Of a DNA stretch of 54,112 bases, positions 1 through 11,300 are shown piece after piece (within the stretch, counting starts at the first letter, position 1; each line of letters begins with the position of its first letter). This stretch comes from Halochromatium roseum (GTDB lineage: Bacteria; Pseudomonadota; Gammaproteobacteria; Chromatiales; Chromatiaceae), in NCBI RefSeq assembly GCF_016653315.1, contig NZ_NHSH01000057.1, forward strand, positions 207,671-261,782, given 5' to 3'. The position numbers and the translations under genes are program-made. The notes under the pieces were generated by a model. The model saw only the letters and a program-made list of their open reading frames with translations. It made no database searches and was not told the DNA's origin.

Positions 1-620
1 GCAGCGACCGGCGCCGCCGAACCCTGCAGGCGCAGTCTCAGCTGATTCAGCACCTCACCCCAAGGAAAGGCCGCTCCCGGATCTTGCTTGCGCTTGATCT
101 TGCGTCCCTGACAGCTGAACGACGCCTGATCCACCTCTTCATGGCCCCGCAACGCCAGCAGTCCGAGCCGATGTCGGGTCAGGATCTCCGCCAACAGATC
201 GACCAAGGCGCGAATCTGCGGTTCAGGAAAGCGGTCCTTGCCATCGCCATCGTTGACCAATTCGATGCCGATCGAATCGGCGTTCTGGCCCCTCGCGTGA
301 AAGGCCACTGCCGACTCAGGCACCATGCGCACCCGCTGTCCATCTCGGCCGATGATGTAATGGATGCTGATCTTGCCCTGATTGGCCCGGAAGTGCTTGA
401 CGATGCCCGAGAGCGAGCCGCCCTTGAAGCTCCTCGCCGGATCGCAGTCAGGCCCGCCAGTCGCGTGGATGATCACCCGCTTGATCGGCTCTTGGCGGGG
501 CTCGCCAGGGACCGGGACCGTTTCCATGGCCTGCGACGATGGCGTCAGAACAAGGGTCAGGACAAAGATCAAAGCAGCGCGACACAGCGCGCCGACACGC
601 GATGATTTTGGTTTGACCAC
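1..620 (-). CDS. Secreted N-acetylmuramoyl-L-alanine amidase, AmpD/PGRP type (C-terminus cut by window edge)
   Basis: Read on the minus strand from a GTG at 620-618, preceded by a good ribosome-binding site (GGAGG about 8 nt upstream). About 206 residues are visible before the window edge. The N-terminus is a signal peptide (Ala/Leu-rich core ending near SSQA). An amidase_2 domain follows. The expected zinc ligands are visible: His in VIIHATGG, His in VAFHARGQN, and Cys in FSCQGRK, shortly before a DPG motif. The family signature SIGIEL is also present. The family cleaves the amide between MurNAc and the stem peptide; with a signal peptide it should act in the periplasm on the sacculus or its fragments. 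It is transcribed away from the tRNA gene. The family is secure; substrate (intact sacculus or anhydro-muropeptide) is not decidable. The C-terminal end is missing. Confidence 0.88.
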   Translation of the reverse strand, partial: MVKPKSSRVGALCRAALIFVLTLVLTPSSQAMETVPVPGEPRQEPIKRVIIHATGGPDCDPARSFKGGSLSGIVKHFRANQGKISIHYIIGRDGQRVRMVPESAVAFHARGQNADSIGIELVNDGDGKDRFPEPQIRALVDLLAEILTRHRLGLLALRGHEEVDQASFSCQGRKIKRKQDPGAAFPWGEVLNQLRLRLQGSAAPVA

Positions 621-661
621 CTCGATCACCTCCGCTATTCTTGCCAGTCTTCGCAGATGTC

Positions 662-736
662 GGGCGCGTAGCTCAGTGGGAGAGCACTGCCTTCACACGG
701 CAGGGGTCGCTGGTTCGAACCCAGCCGCGCCCACCA
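662..736 (+). tRNA. tRNA-Val (anticodon CAC)
   Basis: A complete cloverleaf can be folded by eye. Acceptor strands GGGCGCG (662-668) and CGCGCCC (726-732) pair perfectly. The anticodon stem CTGCC/GGCAG encloses the loop TTCACAC, giving anticodon CAC, which reads the valine codon GUG. The T-loop GGTTCGAACC is present, and the CCA end is encoded (734-736). Confidence 0.95.
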
Positions 737-913
737 TTCAATTCAATCGCTTGCATCGCCTTTACAGCCCCCTTTTCTGATCCTGAGCAATCGTCGCGCT
801 TCCTGCATCTGTCGTCTTAACGCGAATCTCAGGCGATCTCATATACCGGGTGCTGCTCGCTGATCCTACACAACGCGACCCGACTACCGTAGCGATCGTC
901 TGCTTCCTAGCCC

Positions 914-1032
914 GACGATGTACTGTTGGTGATCGAGATCTGCGCCAGCTCGCTGCGCTACGGCCAGGAGGTCAAGTGCCCCTGTACGCAGCCCACCGCG
1001 TCCCCGAGGTCTGGCTGGTCGACCTCCAGCCA
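914..1032 (+). pseudogene. Uma2-family nuclease remnant with a one-base frameshift
   Basis: Two adjacent reading frames together spell the C-terminal half of a Uma2 (DUF820) protein. The first gives VLLVIEICASSLRYGQEVK; after losing one base near 976 the next gives PLYAAHRVPEVWLVDL. The same block in the intact gene at 1329 reads VLLLIEVAETSLRYDRDK then KLPLYARASIPECWLVDL. No N-terminal half is visible upstream. This is a dead, truncated paralogue of the neighbouring gene. Confidence 0.75.
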
Positions 1033-1104
1033 CGCTCAGGCTTCCAGGGCCTGCTTAATGACCCAACTTATCGACTCAGCTTTCAACGCAGAGGAGAACA
1101 CATC

Positions 1105-1329
1105 GTGGATACTGGCTCTTTCAAAGCCCTCGAGTTACTGGTCATCGTCGGCGTCGTCGGCTACTTCTACATCAACCAGCGCAACAACTTGCAGCGTCTC
1201 AAGGAGGAGCGCGAGGCAAAGCAGACCAAAGACGCGAACGAGGCCAACGCGACAAAGGCGACAAAGGCGACAGAGGCGACAGAGGCGAACGTGACCAACG
1301 CCGACAAGACACCGCCAGCCAACGACTGA
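1105..1329 (+). CDS. Small single-pass membrane protein with charged repetitive tail
   Basis: A GTG at 1105 follows a GAGGAG Shine-Dalgarno at 1091-1096 and gives a 74-residue protein. Residues about 7-24 form one hydrophobic segment (LELLVIVGVVGYFYI). A basic/acidic helix follows (NLQRLKEEREAKQ), then a low-complexity tail of Ala/Thr/Asn/Glu built from short near-repeats such as ATKATKATEATEA. The stop overlaps the next gene's ATG (TGATG at 1327-1331), so the two are probably co-translated. The frame is open further upstream to 850, but that part is the remnant of another gene. No family recognised and no function proposed. Confidence 0.6.
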   Translation: MDTGSFKALELLVIVGVVGYFYINQRNNLQRLKEEREAKQTKDANEANATKATKATEATEANVTNADKTPPAND

Positions 1330-1907
1330 TGACGATGTCTGCCACCGCAGAGACCCTCTACCAACGTCACCGCCTCAGCGTCGATGACTATGAGCGCATG
1401 GGCCAGGCCGACATCCTCGGCGAAGACGACCGCGTCGAGCTGATCGACGGGGAGATTATTGATATGCCGCCAATCGGCAGCCCACATGGCGGTGCCGTCA
1501 AGCGCATCGCCAATCGTCTCGCGCGCGCATTCAGCGAGACCGATGCCATTCTGGCCGTGCAAGATCCTTTCCGACTCAGCGACTTCTCCGAGCCCGAGCC
1601 CGATATCGCCCTGCTCCGTCCGCGCGATGACTTCTATGCCAAGAGCCATCCAAGGCCCGCAGATGTGCTGTTGCTGATCGAGGTCGCCGAAACCTCGCTG
1701 CGCTACGATCGCGACAAGAAACTGCCGCTCTACGCACGCGCCAGCATCCCAGAATGCTGGCTGGTCGACCTCGCCGGCCAAGCCCTTTGGCGCTATCGCG
1801 ACCCCGGCCCACAGGGCTACGCTCAGGCCAGCCAGGCCGCGGATCTTTCCGCGCTGTGCCCTCTCTGCCTGCCACAAGCTGTGATCGATCTAACCGGCCT
1901 GTTCTAG
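1329..1907 (+). CDS. Uma2 family (DUF820) PD-(D/E)XK-like protein
   Basis: A 192-residue protein of normal family length. Recognisable features are the N-terminal helical lead-in with DRVELIDGEI, the central EPDIAL motif, and the C-terminal block VLLLIEVAETSLRYDRDK followed by KLPLYARASIPECWLVDL. Uma2 proteins adopt a restriction-endonuclease-like fold; the Asp/Glu of EPD and IEV are the likely metal-binding residues. Their biological role is poorly understood, and they are often multicopy in cyanobacteria and phototrophs. The start overlaps the upstream small gene by one base; a second ATG at 1335 is an alternative start. A decayed paralogue lies directly upstream. Confidence 0.85.
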   Translation: MTMSATAETLYQRHRLSVDDYERMGQADILGEDDRVELIDGEIIDMPPIGSPHGGAVKRIANRLARAFSETDAILAVQDPFRLSDFSEPEPDIALLRPRDDFYAKSHPRPADVLLLIEVAETSLRYDRDKKLPLYARASIPECWLVDLAGQALWRYRDPGPQGYAQASQAADLSALCPLCLPQAVIDLTGLF

Positions 1908-1955
1908 CGAGAGTCTAGCGAGAGGCCGCTGCCATGGCTCAGATTTAGCGCCCCC

Positions 1956-4900
1956 GTGTCCAACGCCCACGACTGCATCCGCCTGCGCGGCGTCCGTCAG
2001 AACAACCTCAAAGACCTTGATCTCGACCTGCCGCTCGGCGAGCTGATCGTCGTTACCGGCGTCTCGGGCTCCGGCAAATCCTCGCTCGCCTTCGACACCG
2101 TTTACGCCGAAGGCCAGCGCCGCTATGTCGAGACCTTCTCGCCCTATGCCCGCCAGTTCCTCGACCGAATGGACCGGCCCCAGGCCGACCGCATCGAGGG
2201 TATCCCGCCGGCGATCGCGATCGACCAGACCAACCCGGTGCGGACCTCGCGCTCCACGGTCGGCACCATGACCGAGCTGACCGATCACCTGAAGCTCTTG
2301 TTTGCCCGTGCCGCGCAGCTGTTTTGCCATGGCTGCGGCCGCGAGGTCCGGCGCGACAGCGCTGAAGCGATCTGGGCGACGCTCCAGCGCCGCGTCCATG
2401 CGACAGAACCGACCGACCACAAGCCTCATCGCCAGCCTGTTCAGGATCACTCGCGAGCACCGGCAGCGGGCAGCGCACCCATTGCGACGCTCGAGACAAG
2501 CGAGCGCAACAAAGCGTCACCCCCTGTGCTCGTCTGTTTCGAACTCGCGATACCAGACGGCCTCAGCCCCGAACAGCTCAAGGAGCTGCTCGCGCAGCAG
2601 GGCTACATCCGCTTCCTGCATGAGGACGACAAACGACTCGAGGTCATCCAAGACCGGCTGCGGCTTGATGAAGATAACCGCAGCCGCACCCTAGAAGCAC
2701 TCGAGGCGGCGCTCGCGCATGGCGGCGGCCGGGTGCGGGTCTATCCACTCGATGCCGAGCGCAAGCCAGGCCAGCCCTGGCACTTCTCGCGCGACCTGCA
2801 CTGCCCCGACTGCGACATCGACTACCGCGACCCGATCCCGAGCCTGTTCTCATTCAACTCGCCGGTCGGCGCCTGCGAGACCTGTCGCGGCTTTGGTCGC
2901 GTGATCGGCATCGACTGGGACCTGGTGGTCCCGGACGCGCGCAAGTCGCTGCTCGATGGTGCCATCAAGCCGATCCAGTCCGATGGCTATTCGGAAATCC
3001 AGGAGGACCTGATCGCCTTCGCCCATCGGCGCGGCATCCCGACCGACATCCCCTGGTCCGAGCTGACCGAGGCGGATCGACAGTGGGTCCTAGAGGGCGA
3101 AGGCGACTGGGACGACGACCCGCACAAGCGCGTCTGGTATGGCATCCGCGGCTTCTTCGCCTGGCTCGAAGGGCGCAGCTACAAGATGCATGTGCGGGTG
3201 CTGCTCTCGCGCTATCGCAGCTACGATCCCTGCCCCGACTGCGGCGGCGCGCGACTCAAGGACAGCGCCCTCGACTTCCGCATCGGCGATCATGCGCTGG
3301 CCGATGCGGCGATGGATCGACGTCAACGCTTCCGCCATGCGCGCAGCCGCTTGCCAGAGCAGGCCTGGCTCGGCCTCCCCGGCCTGAACATCCAGGATCT
3401 GATGGTGTTGCCGATTGTGGACTTAGCGCACTTTTTCGATGCGCTCGACCTACCTGGCAGCCTGGATCAGGCGATGGAGCTGCTGCTCGCGAACATCCGC
3501 TCACGGCTGCACTATCTGACCGAGGTTGGGCTCGGCTATCTGACCCTAGAGCGCCAAACGCGCACGCTCTCGGGTGGCGAGGTGCAGCGCATCAACCTGA
3601 CCACCGCGCTCGGCACGGCCTTGGTCAATACCCTCTTCGTGCTCGACGAGCCTAGCATTGGCCTGCATCCGCGCGACCTGGATCGAGTCGTGCGCATCCT
3701 CGAGCGGCTGCGCGATACTGGCAACACGCTCTTGGTCGTCGAGCATGATCCGCAGCTGATGCGAGCCGCCGACCGCATCCTCGACATTGGCCCAGGCCCC
3801 GGTGAGCGAGGAGGTCAACTGGTGTTTCAGGGGGCGCCGGCAGCCTTGATGCAGGAGCCCGCATCGCTGACCGGCGACTTCCTCGCCGGCCGGCGTCAGG
3901 TTGCCGAGTCACGCGATCCGCAGCCACCAAGGCCAGATGAGCCCAAGTTGCAGATTCGAGGCGCGCGCGAGCACAACCTCAAGGAGGTCGACTTAGCGCT
4001 GCCGCTGCAACGGTTGGTCGTGGTCACCGGCGTCTCCGGCTCCGGCAAGTCGACGCTGGTGCAGCAGGTGCTGTTCCATCATCTGGCCAAGCAGAAGGGC
4101 CATCCGGAGGGGCCGCTCGGCGACTGCAGCGCGGTCGAGGGCGAAGCCTTGATCAAAGACGTGGTCATGGTCGATCAATCCCCGATCGGCCGCAGCTCGC
4201 GCTCAAACCCCGCCAGCTACGTCGGCGCGCTCGACGCACTCCGCAAGCTGTTCGCGGCTGTGCCACTGGCGCGCGAGCGTGGCTTCAAGGCCGGCCACTT
4301 CAGCTTCAATGCTGGTCCCGGCCGCTGCCCGACCTGCTCTGGCTCCGGTTTCGAGCAGGTCGAGATGCAATTTCTCTCCGACGTCTACCTGCGCTGCCCA
4401 GACTGCAATGGGCGCCGCTACCGACCTGAGATCCTGGAGGTGCGTTTACCGCTGCTCGCCTCGCAGCCGGCCGAGGCAGAAACGCGCAAGCCGGCCATCA
4501 TGAGCCAGACCGGTTCTGCAACAGCTGACGCCGGTGCCAGCGGCGACGGCCACCCGATCGGACGCGCAAGCCAGGCCGAAAGCGCCATTGATGCTGCGAG
4601 TGATGCTGCGAGTGATGCCACCACTGCTACCGCCAATGATGACTCTAGCAACGCCTCCAGTCAGGCTTCCAGTGATGCCTGCAATGATGCCGCCAGTGCC
4701 AGCGAGGCAGCAGGAGGGGCGAGCCTGATCGATGCCACGCCGCCGATCGGGCTAGCGAAAGGCCCCAACATCGCCGATGTGTTGGAGATGACGGTCGCAG
4801 AGGCGCTCATGGCCTTCCCCGATCAGCGCGAGCTGCAGCGATCCTTGCAGCCGCTTGTCGATGTCGGCCTGGACTATCTGCGCCTTGGCCAGCCGGTGCC

Positions 4901-7900
4901 GACCCTCTCAGGTGGCGAGGCGCAGCGCCTGAAACTGGCCGGTCATCTGGCGAAGACCGCGGGCCGCAAACCAAAGCGAAACACTAAGGATAAGGATAAT
5001 GACCAGGGCAAGGATAAGGATAAGAGCGAGCAGGACAACAATGCTTCAAGCAGGCTTCAGCCCGGCCTGCTATTCCTGTTCGACGAGCCGACCACCGGTC
5101 TGCATTTCGCCGACATCGCCACCCTGCTTGGTGCCTTTCGGCGCCTCATCGACGCTGGCCACTCGCTGATCGTGATCGAGCACAACGTCGATCTGATACG
5201 CGCTGCCGACTGGATCATTGATCTCGGCCCGGAGGGCGGCGATGGCGGCGGCGAGATCGTTGCCTGCGGCACACCAAACATGATTGCTGCCGATCTCAGC
5301 AGCCATACCGGACGCGCGCTGCGCGAAGCGACTGCGCCGCATCACGCGCCCGAGCTGGCGCCAGCCGTCGCCGAGATACCAGTCGGCTATTCGACCCCGC
5401 TCGCGGATAGTCAGCAGGCCCCGGCTGAGTCATCAAGTCAGCAGACGCGGGCTGAGGCATCGAGTCAACAGATCCGGATCGAGGCATCGAGTCAGCAGGC
5501 TCAGCCCGAGGCATCGATCCTGATCCGCCACGCCCGCGAGCACAACCTCAAGGATCTGACCCTCTCGATCCCCCGCGGCCAGTTCATCGTCATCACCGGG
5601 GTCTCGGGCAGCGGCAAGAGCACGCTGGCCTTCGACATCCTGTTCGCCGAGGGCCAACGCCGCTACCTGGAGTCGTTGAACGCCTATGCCCGACAGTTCG
5701 TGCAACCGGCGGCGCGCGCCGATGTGGATGCCCTCTTTGGCATCCCGCCCACGGTCGCGATCGAGCAGCGTAGCAGCCGCGGCGGACCCAAGAGCACGGT
5801 CGGCACCACCACCGAGATCCACCATTTCCTGCGCCTGCTCTATGTCAAGCTCGGCATCCAGCATTGTCCCGAATGCCAGGTCCCGATCCGGCCCCAAGGC
5901 CGTGCCGAGATCCTGAGCCGCATCAGCGAGGATTTCCGCGGACGGCGTTTACGCTTGCTAGCGCCGTTGGTGATTGCGCGCAAGGGCACTTACGCCGAGC
6001 TCGCCGACTGGGCCAAACGGCGCGGTGCTGAGCATCTCTTCGTCGATGGCGAGCTGCAGCCGGTCGACCCCTGGCCCAAGCTCGACCGGTTTCGCGATCA
6101 CTGGATCGATCTGCCCTTTGCGCCGATCGAGATCGATGGCTCGCACCAAGACCTGCTCTCCGAGCAGTTCGATCAGGCCCTTAGCATCGGCAAGGGGCTG
6201 GTGCGCGCCTTGCCTGCTGAGCACCTTGAACCCAGTCCCAGCGGAACTCCTGGTCCCACCGGCGCCAACGGACAGGAGATCAACACGAACGACCAAGCGG
6301 CGCCGCGCACCTATTCGACGCAACGTACCTGCCCTAGCTGTGGCACCGGCTTTGATGAACCTGATCCGCGTCTGTTCTCCTACAACTCCAAGCATGGCTG
6401 GTGCCCGACTTGCTTCGGCACCGGGCTCAAGCTAAGCGGCTTCGATGCCGAGCAGAGCGGCGAGGAAGGGCAATGGCTTGCCAGCGACGGCAGCAGCCAA
6501 ACACCCTGCCCCAGCTGCCAGGGTCAGCGACTCCGCCCGGAAGCGCTCGCGGTGACCTTTCGCGAACGCTCGATCGCCGAGCTATCGGCACTCAGCGTGA
6601 CCGACGCCGGCCAGCTCTTCGCCACGCTGACGCTGAGCGAGCGCGAGGCCGCCATCGGCCGCGACCTGCTCGCCGAGCTGCGCGCCCGCCTCAGCTTTCT
6701 CGACCGCCTCGGTCTTGGCTATCTGAGTCTGGACCGGGCCGCGCCCACCCTCTCTGGCGGCGAGGCCCAGCGCATCCGGCTCGCGGCGCAGCTCGGCTCC
6801 AACCTGCGTGGTGTCTGCTACGTGCTCGACGAGCCGAGCATCGGCCTGCATGCACGCGACAATGAGCGACTGCTCGAGACCTTGAGCGAGCTGAAAGACA
6901 AGGGCAACAGCCTGATCGTAGTCGAGCACGATGCCGCCACCATGCGCCGTGCCGACGAGATCATCGACCTTGGCCCCGGGGCCGGCATCCATGGTGGCGA
7001 GATCGTTGCCCGCGGCAATGCCCAGGCGCTCGCCGCCAACCCAGCCTCGCTGACCGGTCGTTATCTCGCGCGCGGCCGCATCGAGTCTTTGCTTGAGCAG
7101 GCGCCACTGCGATCCGCACAGCAGTCCGAGCAGCAAGACGGCAAGGACCAGTCCAGTCTCGGCCGCGATCAACGGCCCCAGCATTCGAGCCCATCGCAGA
7201 CCAGATCGCAAACGAAACACCGGATGCCGGCTGTGGTGAAGCACTGGCTTCACATCGAAGCGGCCTCGCTGCACAACCTGCAACAGCTCAATGTCCAGAT
7301 CCCGCTCACCCGCTTGGTTTGCGTCACCGGCGTCTCTGGCTCCGGCAAGTCGAGCCTCGTGCGCGATGTACTCGGCGCCTCGCTCAAGGCCTTGCTCAGC
7401 CAACCATCCGGCGGCACTAGCAGTAAGGGCAGCAAGGGCACCAACAGCAGCAGCAGCGGCAGCCGCGCCCCCAAGGCAGCGATCAGCCATCTCAACGGCT
7501 GCAGCGGCTTAGGCGGCTGGCAGGCCCTAAGCCGCGTGCTCGAGGTCGATCAAACGCCGATCGGCAAGACCCCGCGCTCCTGCCCAGCGACCTACATCGG
7601 CATCTGGGATCGCATCCGCCGTCTGTTCGCGGCCACACCCGAGGCGCGCATGCTCGGTTGGGGACCAGGCCGCTTCTCCTTCAATACCGGCGACGGTCGC
7701 TGCCCGGCCTGCGAGGGCCAAGGCGTGCAACGCATCGAGATGAGCTTTCTGCCGGATGTCAAACTCCCCTGTGAGGTCTGCGACGGCACCCGCTTCAATG
7801 CCGAGACCCGACGTATCCTATACCTGGCGAAGGACATCGGCGAGATCCTGGCCATGAGCGTCGATGAGGCTGTCGCGCTCTTTCACGCGCATCCAGGCAT

Positions 7901-8348
7901 CCGGCATCCGCTCGAACTGCTGCAGGCGGTTGGGCTCGGCTATCTGGCGCTCGGCCAAGCCAGCCCGACCCTATCCGGCGGCGAGGCGCAGCGCCTGAAA
8001 CTGGTCACCGAGCTGGCCAAGGCGCGCCCGACGGCCGATGGCAGCAGCAGTCGTCCAACCCTCTATCTGCTCGACGAGCCGACGGTTGGCCTGCACATGG
8101 CCGATACCGAGCGCCTGATCGGCGTGCTGCGACGCCTGGCGGAAGCCGGCCATTCGGTCTTGGTGATCGAGCACGATCTGGACCTGATCGCCGCCGCTGA
8201 CTGGGTGATCGACCTCGGCCCTGAGGCTGGGGCCGAGGGCGGACGCATCGTTGCCGAAGGTCATCCCGCCGAGCTGATCGCCCGCGGGGTCGGCTACACC
8301 GCCGAGGCGTTGCGCCAGCATGCGATGGCCGAGACTCAGTCGCGATAG
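1956..8348 (+). CDS. uvrA: Double-length UvrA (tandem fusion, four ABC ATPase modules)
   Basis: The gene starts at GTG 1956 and encodes 2130 residues, about twice a normal UvrA (about 940). UvrA is the damage-sensing ATPase of nucleotide excision repair, which loads UvrB. Four Walker A motifs (VSGSGKS type) lie near residues 36, 693, 1215 and 1792. Four LSGGE signatures lie near 538, 984, 1599 and 2005, each followed by a DEP Walker B. The first half spans about 1-1150, the second about 1190-2130. Each half carries UvrA zinc modules (paired CxxC, e.g. CPDC/CETC and CPTC/CPDC in the first half). Low-complexity inserts are visible: an Ala/Ser/Asp-rich stretch near 860-920, a Lys/Asp-rich stretch near 1010-1025, and SSQQ repeats in the linker near 1155-1185. 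Such fused UvrAs are known in some bacteria; whether this is the only uvrA cannot be judged here. Confidence 0.93.
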   Translation: MSNAHDCIRLRGVRQNNLKDLDLDLPLGELIVVTGVSGSGKSSLAFDTVYAEGQRRYVETFSPYARQFLDRMDRPQADRIEGIPPAIAIDQTNPVRTSRSTVGTMTELTDHLKLLFARAAQLFCHGCGREVRRDSAEAIWATLQRRVHATEPTDHKPHRQPVQDHSRAPAAGSAPIATLETSERNKASPPVLVCFELAIPDGLSPEQLKELLAQQGYIRFLHEDDKRLEVIQDRLRLDEDNRSRTLEALEAALAHGGGRVRVYPLDAERKPGQPWHFSRDLHCPDCDIDYRDPIPSLFSFNSPVGACETCRGFGRVIGIDWDLVVPDARKSLLDGAIKPIQSDGYSEIQEDLIAFAHRRGIPTDIPWSELTEADRQWVLEGEGDWDDDPHKRVWYGIRGFFAWLEGRSYKMHVRVLLSRYRSYDPCPDCGGARLKDSALDFRIGDHALADAAMDRRQRFRHARSRLPEQAWLGLPGLNIQDLMVLPIVDLAHFFDALDLPGSLDQAMELLLANIRSRLHYLTEVGLGYLTLERQTRTLSGGEVQRINLTTALGTALVNTLFVLDEPSIGLHPRDLDRVVRILERLRDTGNTLLVVEHDPQLMRAADRILDIGPGPGERGGQLVFQGAPAALMQEPASLTGDFLAGRRQVAESRDPQPPRPDEPKLQIRGAREHNLKEVDLALPLQRLVVVTGVSGSGKSTLVQQVLFHHLAKQKGHPEGPLGDCSAVEGEALIKDVVMVDQSPIGRSSRSNPASYVGALDALRKLFAAVPLARERGFKAGHFSFNAGPGRCPTCSGSGFEQVEMQFLSDVYLRCPDCNGRRYRPEILEVRLPLLASQPAEAETRKPAIMSQTGSATADAGASGDGHPIGRASQAESAIDAASDAASDATTATANDDSSNASSQASSDACNDAASASEAAGGASLIDATPPIGLAKGPNIADVLEMTVAEALMAFPDQRELQRSLQPLVDVGLDYLRLGQPVPTLSGGEAQRLKLAGHLAKTAGRKPKRNTKDKDNDQGKDKDKSEQDNNASSRLQPGLLFLFDEPTTGLHFADIATLLGAFRRLIDAGHSLIVIEHNVDLIRAADWIIDLGPEGGDGGGEIVACGTPNMIAADLSSHTGRALREATAPHHAPELAPAVAEIPVGYSTPLADSQQAPAESSSQQTRAEASSQQIRIEASSQQAQPEASILIRHAREHNLKDLTLSIPRGQFIVITGVSGSGKSTLAFDILFAEGQRRYLESLNAYARQFVQPAARADVDALFGIPPTVAIEQRSSRGGPKSTVGTTTEIHHFLRLLYVKLGIQHCPECQVPIRPQGRAEILSRISEDFRGRRLRLLAPLVIARKGTYAELADWAKRRGAEHLFVDGELQPVDPWPKLDRFRDHWIDLPFAPIEIDGSHQDLLSEQFDQALSIGKGLVRALPAEHLEPSPSGTPGPTGANGQEINTNDQAAPRTYSTQRTCPSCGTGFDEPDPRLFSYNSKHGWCPTCFGTGLKLSGFDAEQSGEEGQWLASDGSSQTPCPSCQGQRLRPEALAVTFRERSIAELSALSVTDAGQLFATLTLSEREAAIGRDLLAELRARLSFLDRLGLGYLSLDRAAPTLSGGEAQRIRLAAQLGSNLRGVCYVLDEPSIGLHARDNERLLETLSELKDKGNSLIVVEHDAATMRRADEIIDLGPGAGIHGGEIVARGNAQALAANPASLTGRYLARGRIESLLEQAPLRSAQQSEQQDGKDQSSLGRDQRPQHSSPSQTRSQTKHRMPAVVKHWLHIEAASLHNLQQLNVQIPLTRLVCVTGVSGSGKSSLVRDVLGASLKALLSQPSGGTSSKGSKGTNSSSSGSRAPKAAISHLNGCSGLGGWQALSRVLEVDQTPIGKTPRSCPATYIGIWDRIRRLFAATPEARMLGWGPGRFSFNTGDGRCPACEGQGVQRIEMSFLPDVKLPCEVCDGTRFNAETRRILYLAKDIGEILAMSVDEAVALFHAHPGIRHPLELLQAVGLGYLALGQASPTLSGGEAQRLKLVTELAKARPTADGSSSRPTLYLLDEPTVGLHMADTERLIGVLRRLAEAGHSVLVIEHDLDLIAAADWVIDLGPEAGAEGGRIVAEGHPAELIARGVGYTAEALRQHAMAETQSR

Positions 8349-8392
8349 AGTCAGTCGCGATAACGACCGGCCATGAACGAACGCCCCGCGGT

Positions 8393-11300
8393 TCAGAGAT
8401 CAATACTCAGATTCTGCTCGCTGACCTTGCGCTTCAACGCCTGGCGCCTTGACTGCAGCCAGGGCGTCGGCTCGACGATCCCCTGCCAGCCCCAACGCAG
8501 CCAGTCCAGCAAGCGCCAGGCGAGCCAGAGTGCCCAGGCCAGCATCAGCAGCCGGTAGATCCAGATCGGCGCCGAAACCACAGTGACCGGTGCCGTCTTC
8601 TCGCCGTTGCGATCGAGGTACCAATTCAGCGCGGTTGCGCTCGAGCCATTGCCGGCGACCTGCATCGACGGACTCCCCAGCAGCCCCTGTTGCACGGCGA
8701 CTAAGAGCGCACCGAGTGCGACCATGGTCAGCCCCACCAGCGCGACCTGAGTGAGATTGAACCGCCAAGGCGCGATCGCTGTTCCGAGCCGCCGACGCGC
8801 GCCGAGCGCAAACAGCCAGAGCACGACGAGCGCGCCGACCCAGACCGAGACCTGACTGAGGCCAACGCCAAGCAAGAGCCAATCAGTGAAGCCCAGCGGT
8901 GTCAGACGCGCGCGAACGAGCAACAACGCGATGATGCCAATCACCACCAATAGGCCCCAGAACTGCACGGCCGGACCGATGCCAGGTCCCGAGGTCCATA
9001 ACAGCCAGCGATCGGCGCCGAGCCGTACCTGGGTTTCGGCATTGACACCAGCCACGCCGAGACCCACCAGGCTCGGGCGATAGACCAGGCCGAGCCCTTC
9101 AGACGCCACCCAATCGAGCGCGATCTCCTGCGTGCCTGGCGTCAATGCCAGGTCGACCGCGTTGCCCTGGGTGATCAATGGCCATTGCTGCCCATCAACG
9201 CTCAGTCGAGTCGGCTCGGCCCCCTGCGGGAGCCGCAACAGATGCCGACCGCCCTGACTGCTGCGCAGACTCAGCTCGAGCCGGGCCTCGCTCGAGTGCA
9301 AGCCTGGCCGCACCTGATAGCGGCTGCGATCCAAGGTCAGGGTTGGCCCAGCGACCGCCAGCGGCCGTGACAGACTCAGGCGCAGCACCTCGCCCGGCCA
9401 GGGCCGATAGGTCGGCAGCCAGGAAGCGTTACCCGCGGGTGGCTGCACGGCCGGCACGCCCTCCGCGCTCAGGTGCCAGATCGGGCTGACCTGGAGACGC
9501 CATGCTTCGGTCAGCCGTGGGTCCGTCGACGCGTTGAGCACCAGATGATCAACTGGACGCAATGCCGAACTCCAGCGCATGCGTGCACGTCCTGGTGGCA
9601 GCGAGACCAGAACCCCGGCCTCGTTGACCTGGGCCCCAGCCGTCGTCACCGACTCACCTGGAATCAAGCCCACTCGCACGCTAACCGGCTGGTCGAGCGA
9701 CGAAAGCCGCTCGACCTCGGTCGTCAGACCCCAGTCTAGCCCGAAGCGCAGCGTCCGCGTGATCTTGAGCAGCGGCGGTAACCTGGTCTCTGCGTTCGAC
9801 GCATCCGGTAAACCGGATACATCCGACGATAGGCCCGCATCGAGGCCGTTGCTCGGCATGGTCGGCACGCGATCATTGCGCAGCGCAATCGGCACACCGC
9901 CTTCACGGCTAAGACGGCTAAGCCGAAGCTGGTCGCCGGGAACACCATCCGCACCAACGCCCTCCAGCCGCCAGCCTGCATCAAGACTCAACTCGACCAG
10001 GCGCGGACGCAACGGCAGCGGGATCTCGATCTGATCAGCGCTGCCCAGCGGCCCGGACAACAGCAGCAGATGGCGACCTTGCGGCATCGGTGCCGCAAGC
10101 TCGCCATTGGGCCGTCTCAGCAGGCGACCCAAGGCCGCACCGTCCAACTGCACCAAGGCCGGCGACCAGCCACTGCGGGCGCCGGGAACCGGCAAGGCCA
10201 CCGCCGCAGCAGCGTCTACGGCCAGCAGCAGGCGCAGCTCAGTCGCCGATGCATCCAGCACCAACTGCGCGATCTCGGCGCAGTTTGGTACGCAATCCGG
10301 TGGCTCCAACAGCCGCTCTCGCAGCTGGTCGAGCAGCGCTGCCGAAGGGAATGCGGCATTCGCCAGCGCAGGCACCAGATAGCGATCGGGCTCAGACTCG
10401 TGCTCCGCAGCAGACCAAGACGCTGCGAGAGCGGGACTCGGCGCTAGCCAGATGCCGGCGCTGGCGATCAGGCCAACCCCGATCAGGGGCAGGACCCTGC
10501 CCTGATCTGCCTTCAGCCGCATCGGTAGCCGATCAGCGAGCCGCAGCCCCAGCAGCGGTACAAGCAGCAGCGTGACGATCGCCAGCACCAGCGTCGCCGA
10601 GGCTGGCAACAACCAGAGTCGCAACCGATGCTCGGGCGGCATCGGCCCGCTCCAGCTCAGCTCAAACCGGCTCCAGGTCCAGTTCGGCACCCCAACACCG
10701 GTCTGCAGCTGCGCCTGAGGATCGAGGCTTGGCAGCGGCTTCGGGATCACATCCGGGGCAGCCTCAGACAGCGCCCCGGAACGCTTGCTCAGCATCGCCC
10801 CGGCTGCCGCTGCCGCCGGTGCGCTCTGCGGTAAGTGGCTCGCGTCGAGATCCGCGACGCGTCCAACGGCGCCATCAGCAAAAATCCCCAGGCCAACCAG
10901 ACCACCGCCATGGGATTCCAGCTGCGGGAAGAGTCCATCGCGCATCTCACTGACCAGAAAGGGGATTGCAATCAGTGCCAGGGTCAGCAGCGCGAGCCGA
11001 TAATAGAGCCGCACCAGTCCACCCAGCCAACTCGGGCCGCGCTGGGCGGCCAGCGTTTGCGCATCGACAGCACCCGCGCTCGCGCCCGGCGACGGGCCCG
11101 GCGCCATGCTGGGCGTCATATTGGGCGTCATGCTAGGCGCAGAGCCAGGCGTCACGCTAGGCCTCTGATCGGGCGTCGAGTCGGAGCCGGAACGCCCCGG
11201 CAGCAGGCTGACCAGCGCCGCCGCGGCGATCAGGTTCAGCCAGGCCCACCGCGGTGCGCCTGGCTCCTGCCAGGTCAGCACCAGTGTCAGCAACGCCAGC

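Noticed and set aside
1167-1877. Minus-strand 236-codon frame opposite the Uma2 gene
   Set aside because: It is antisense to an intact Uma2 gene, with no ribosome-binding site and no protein-like motifs.
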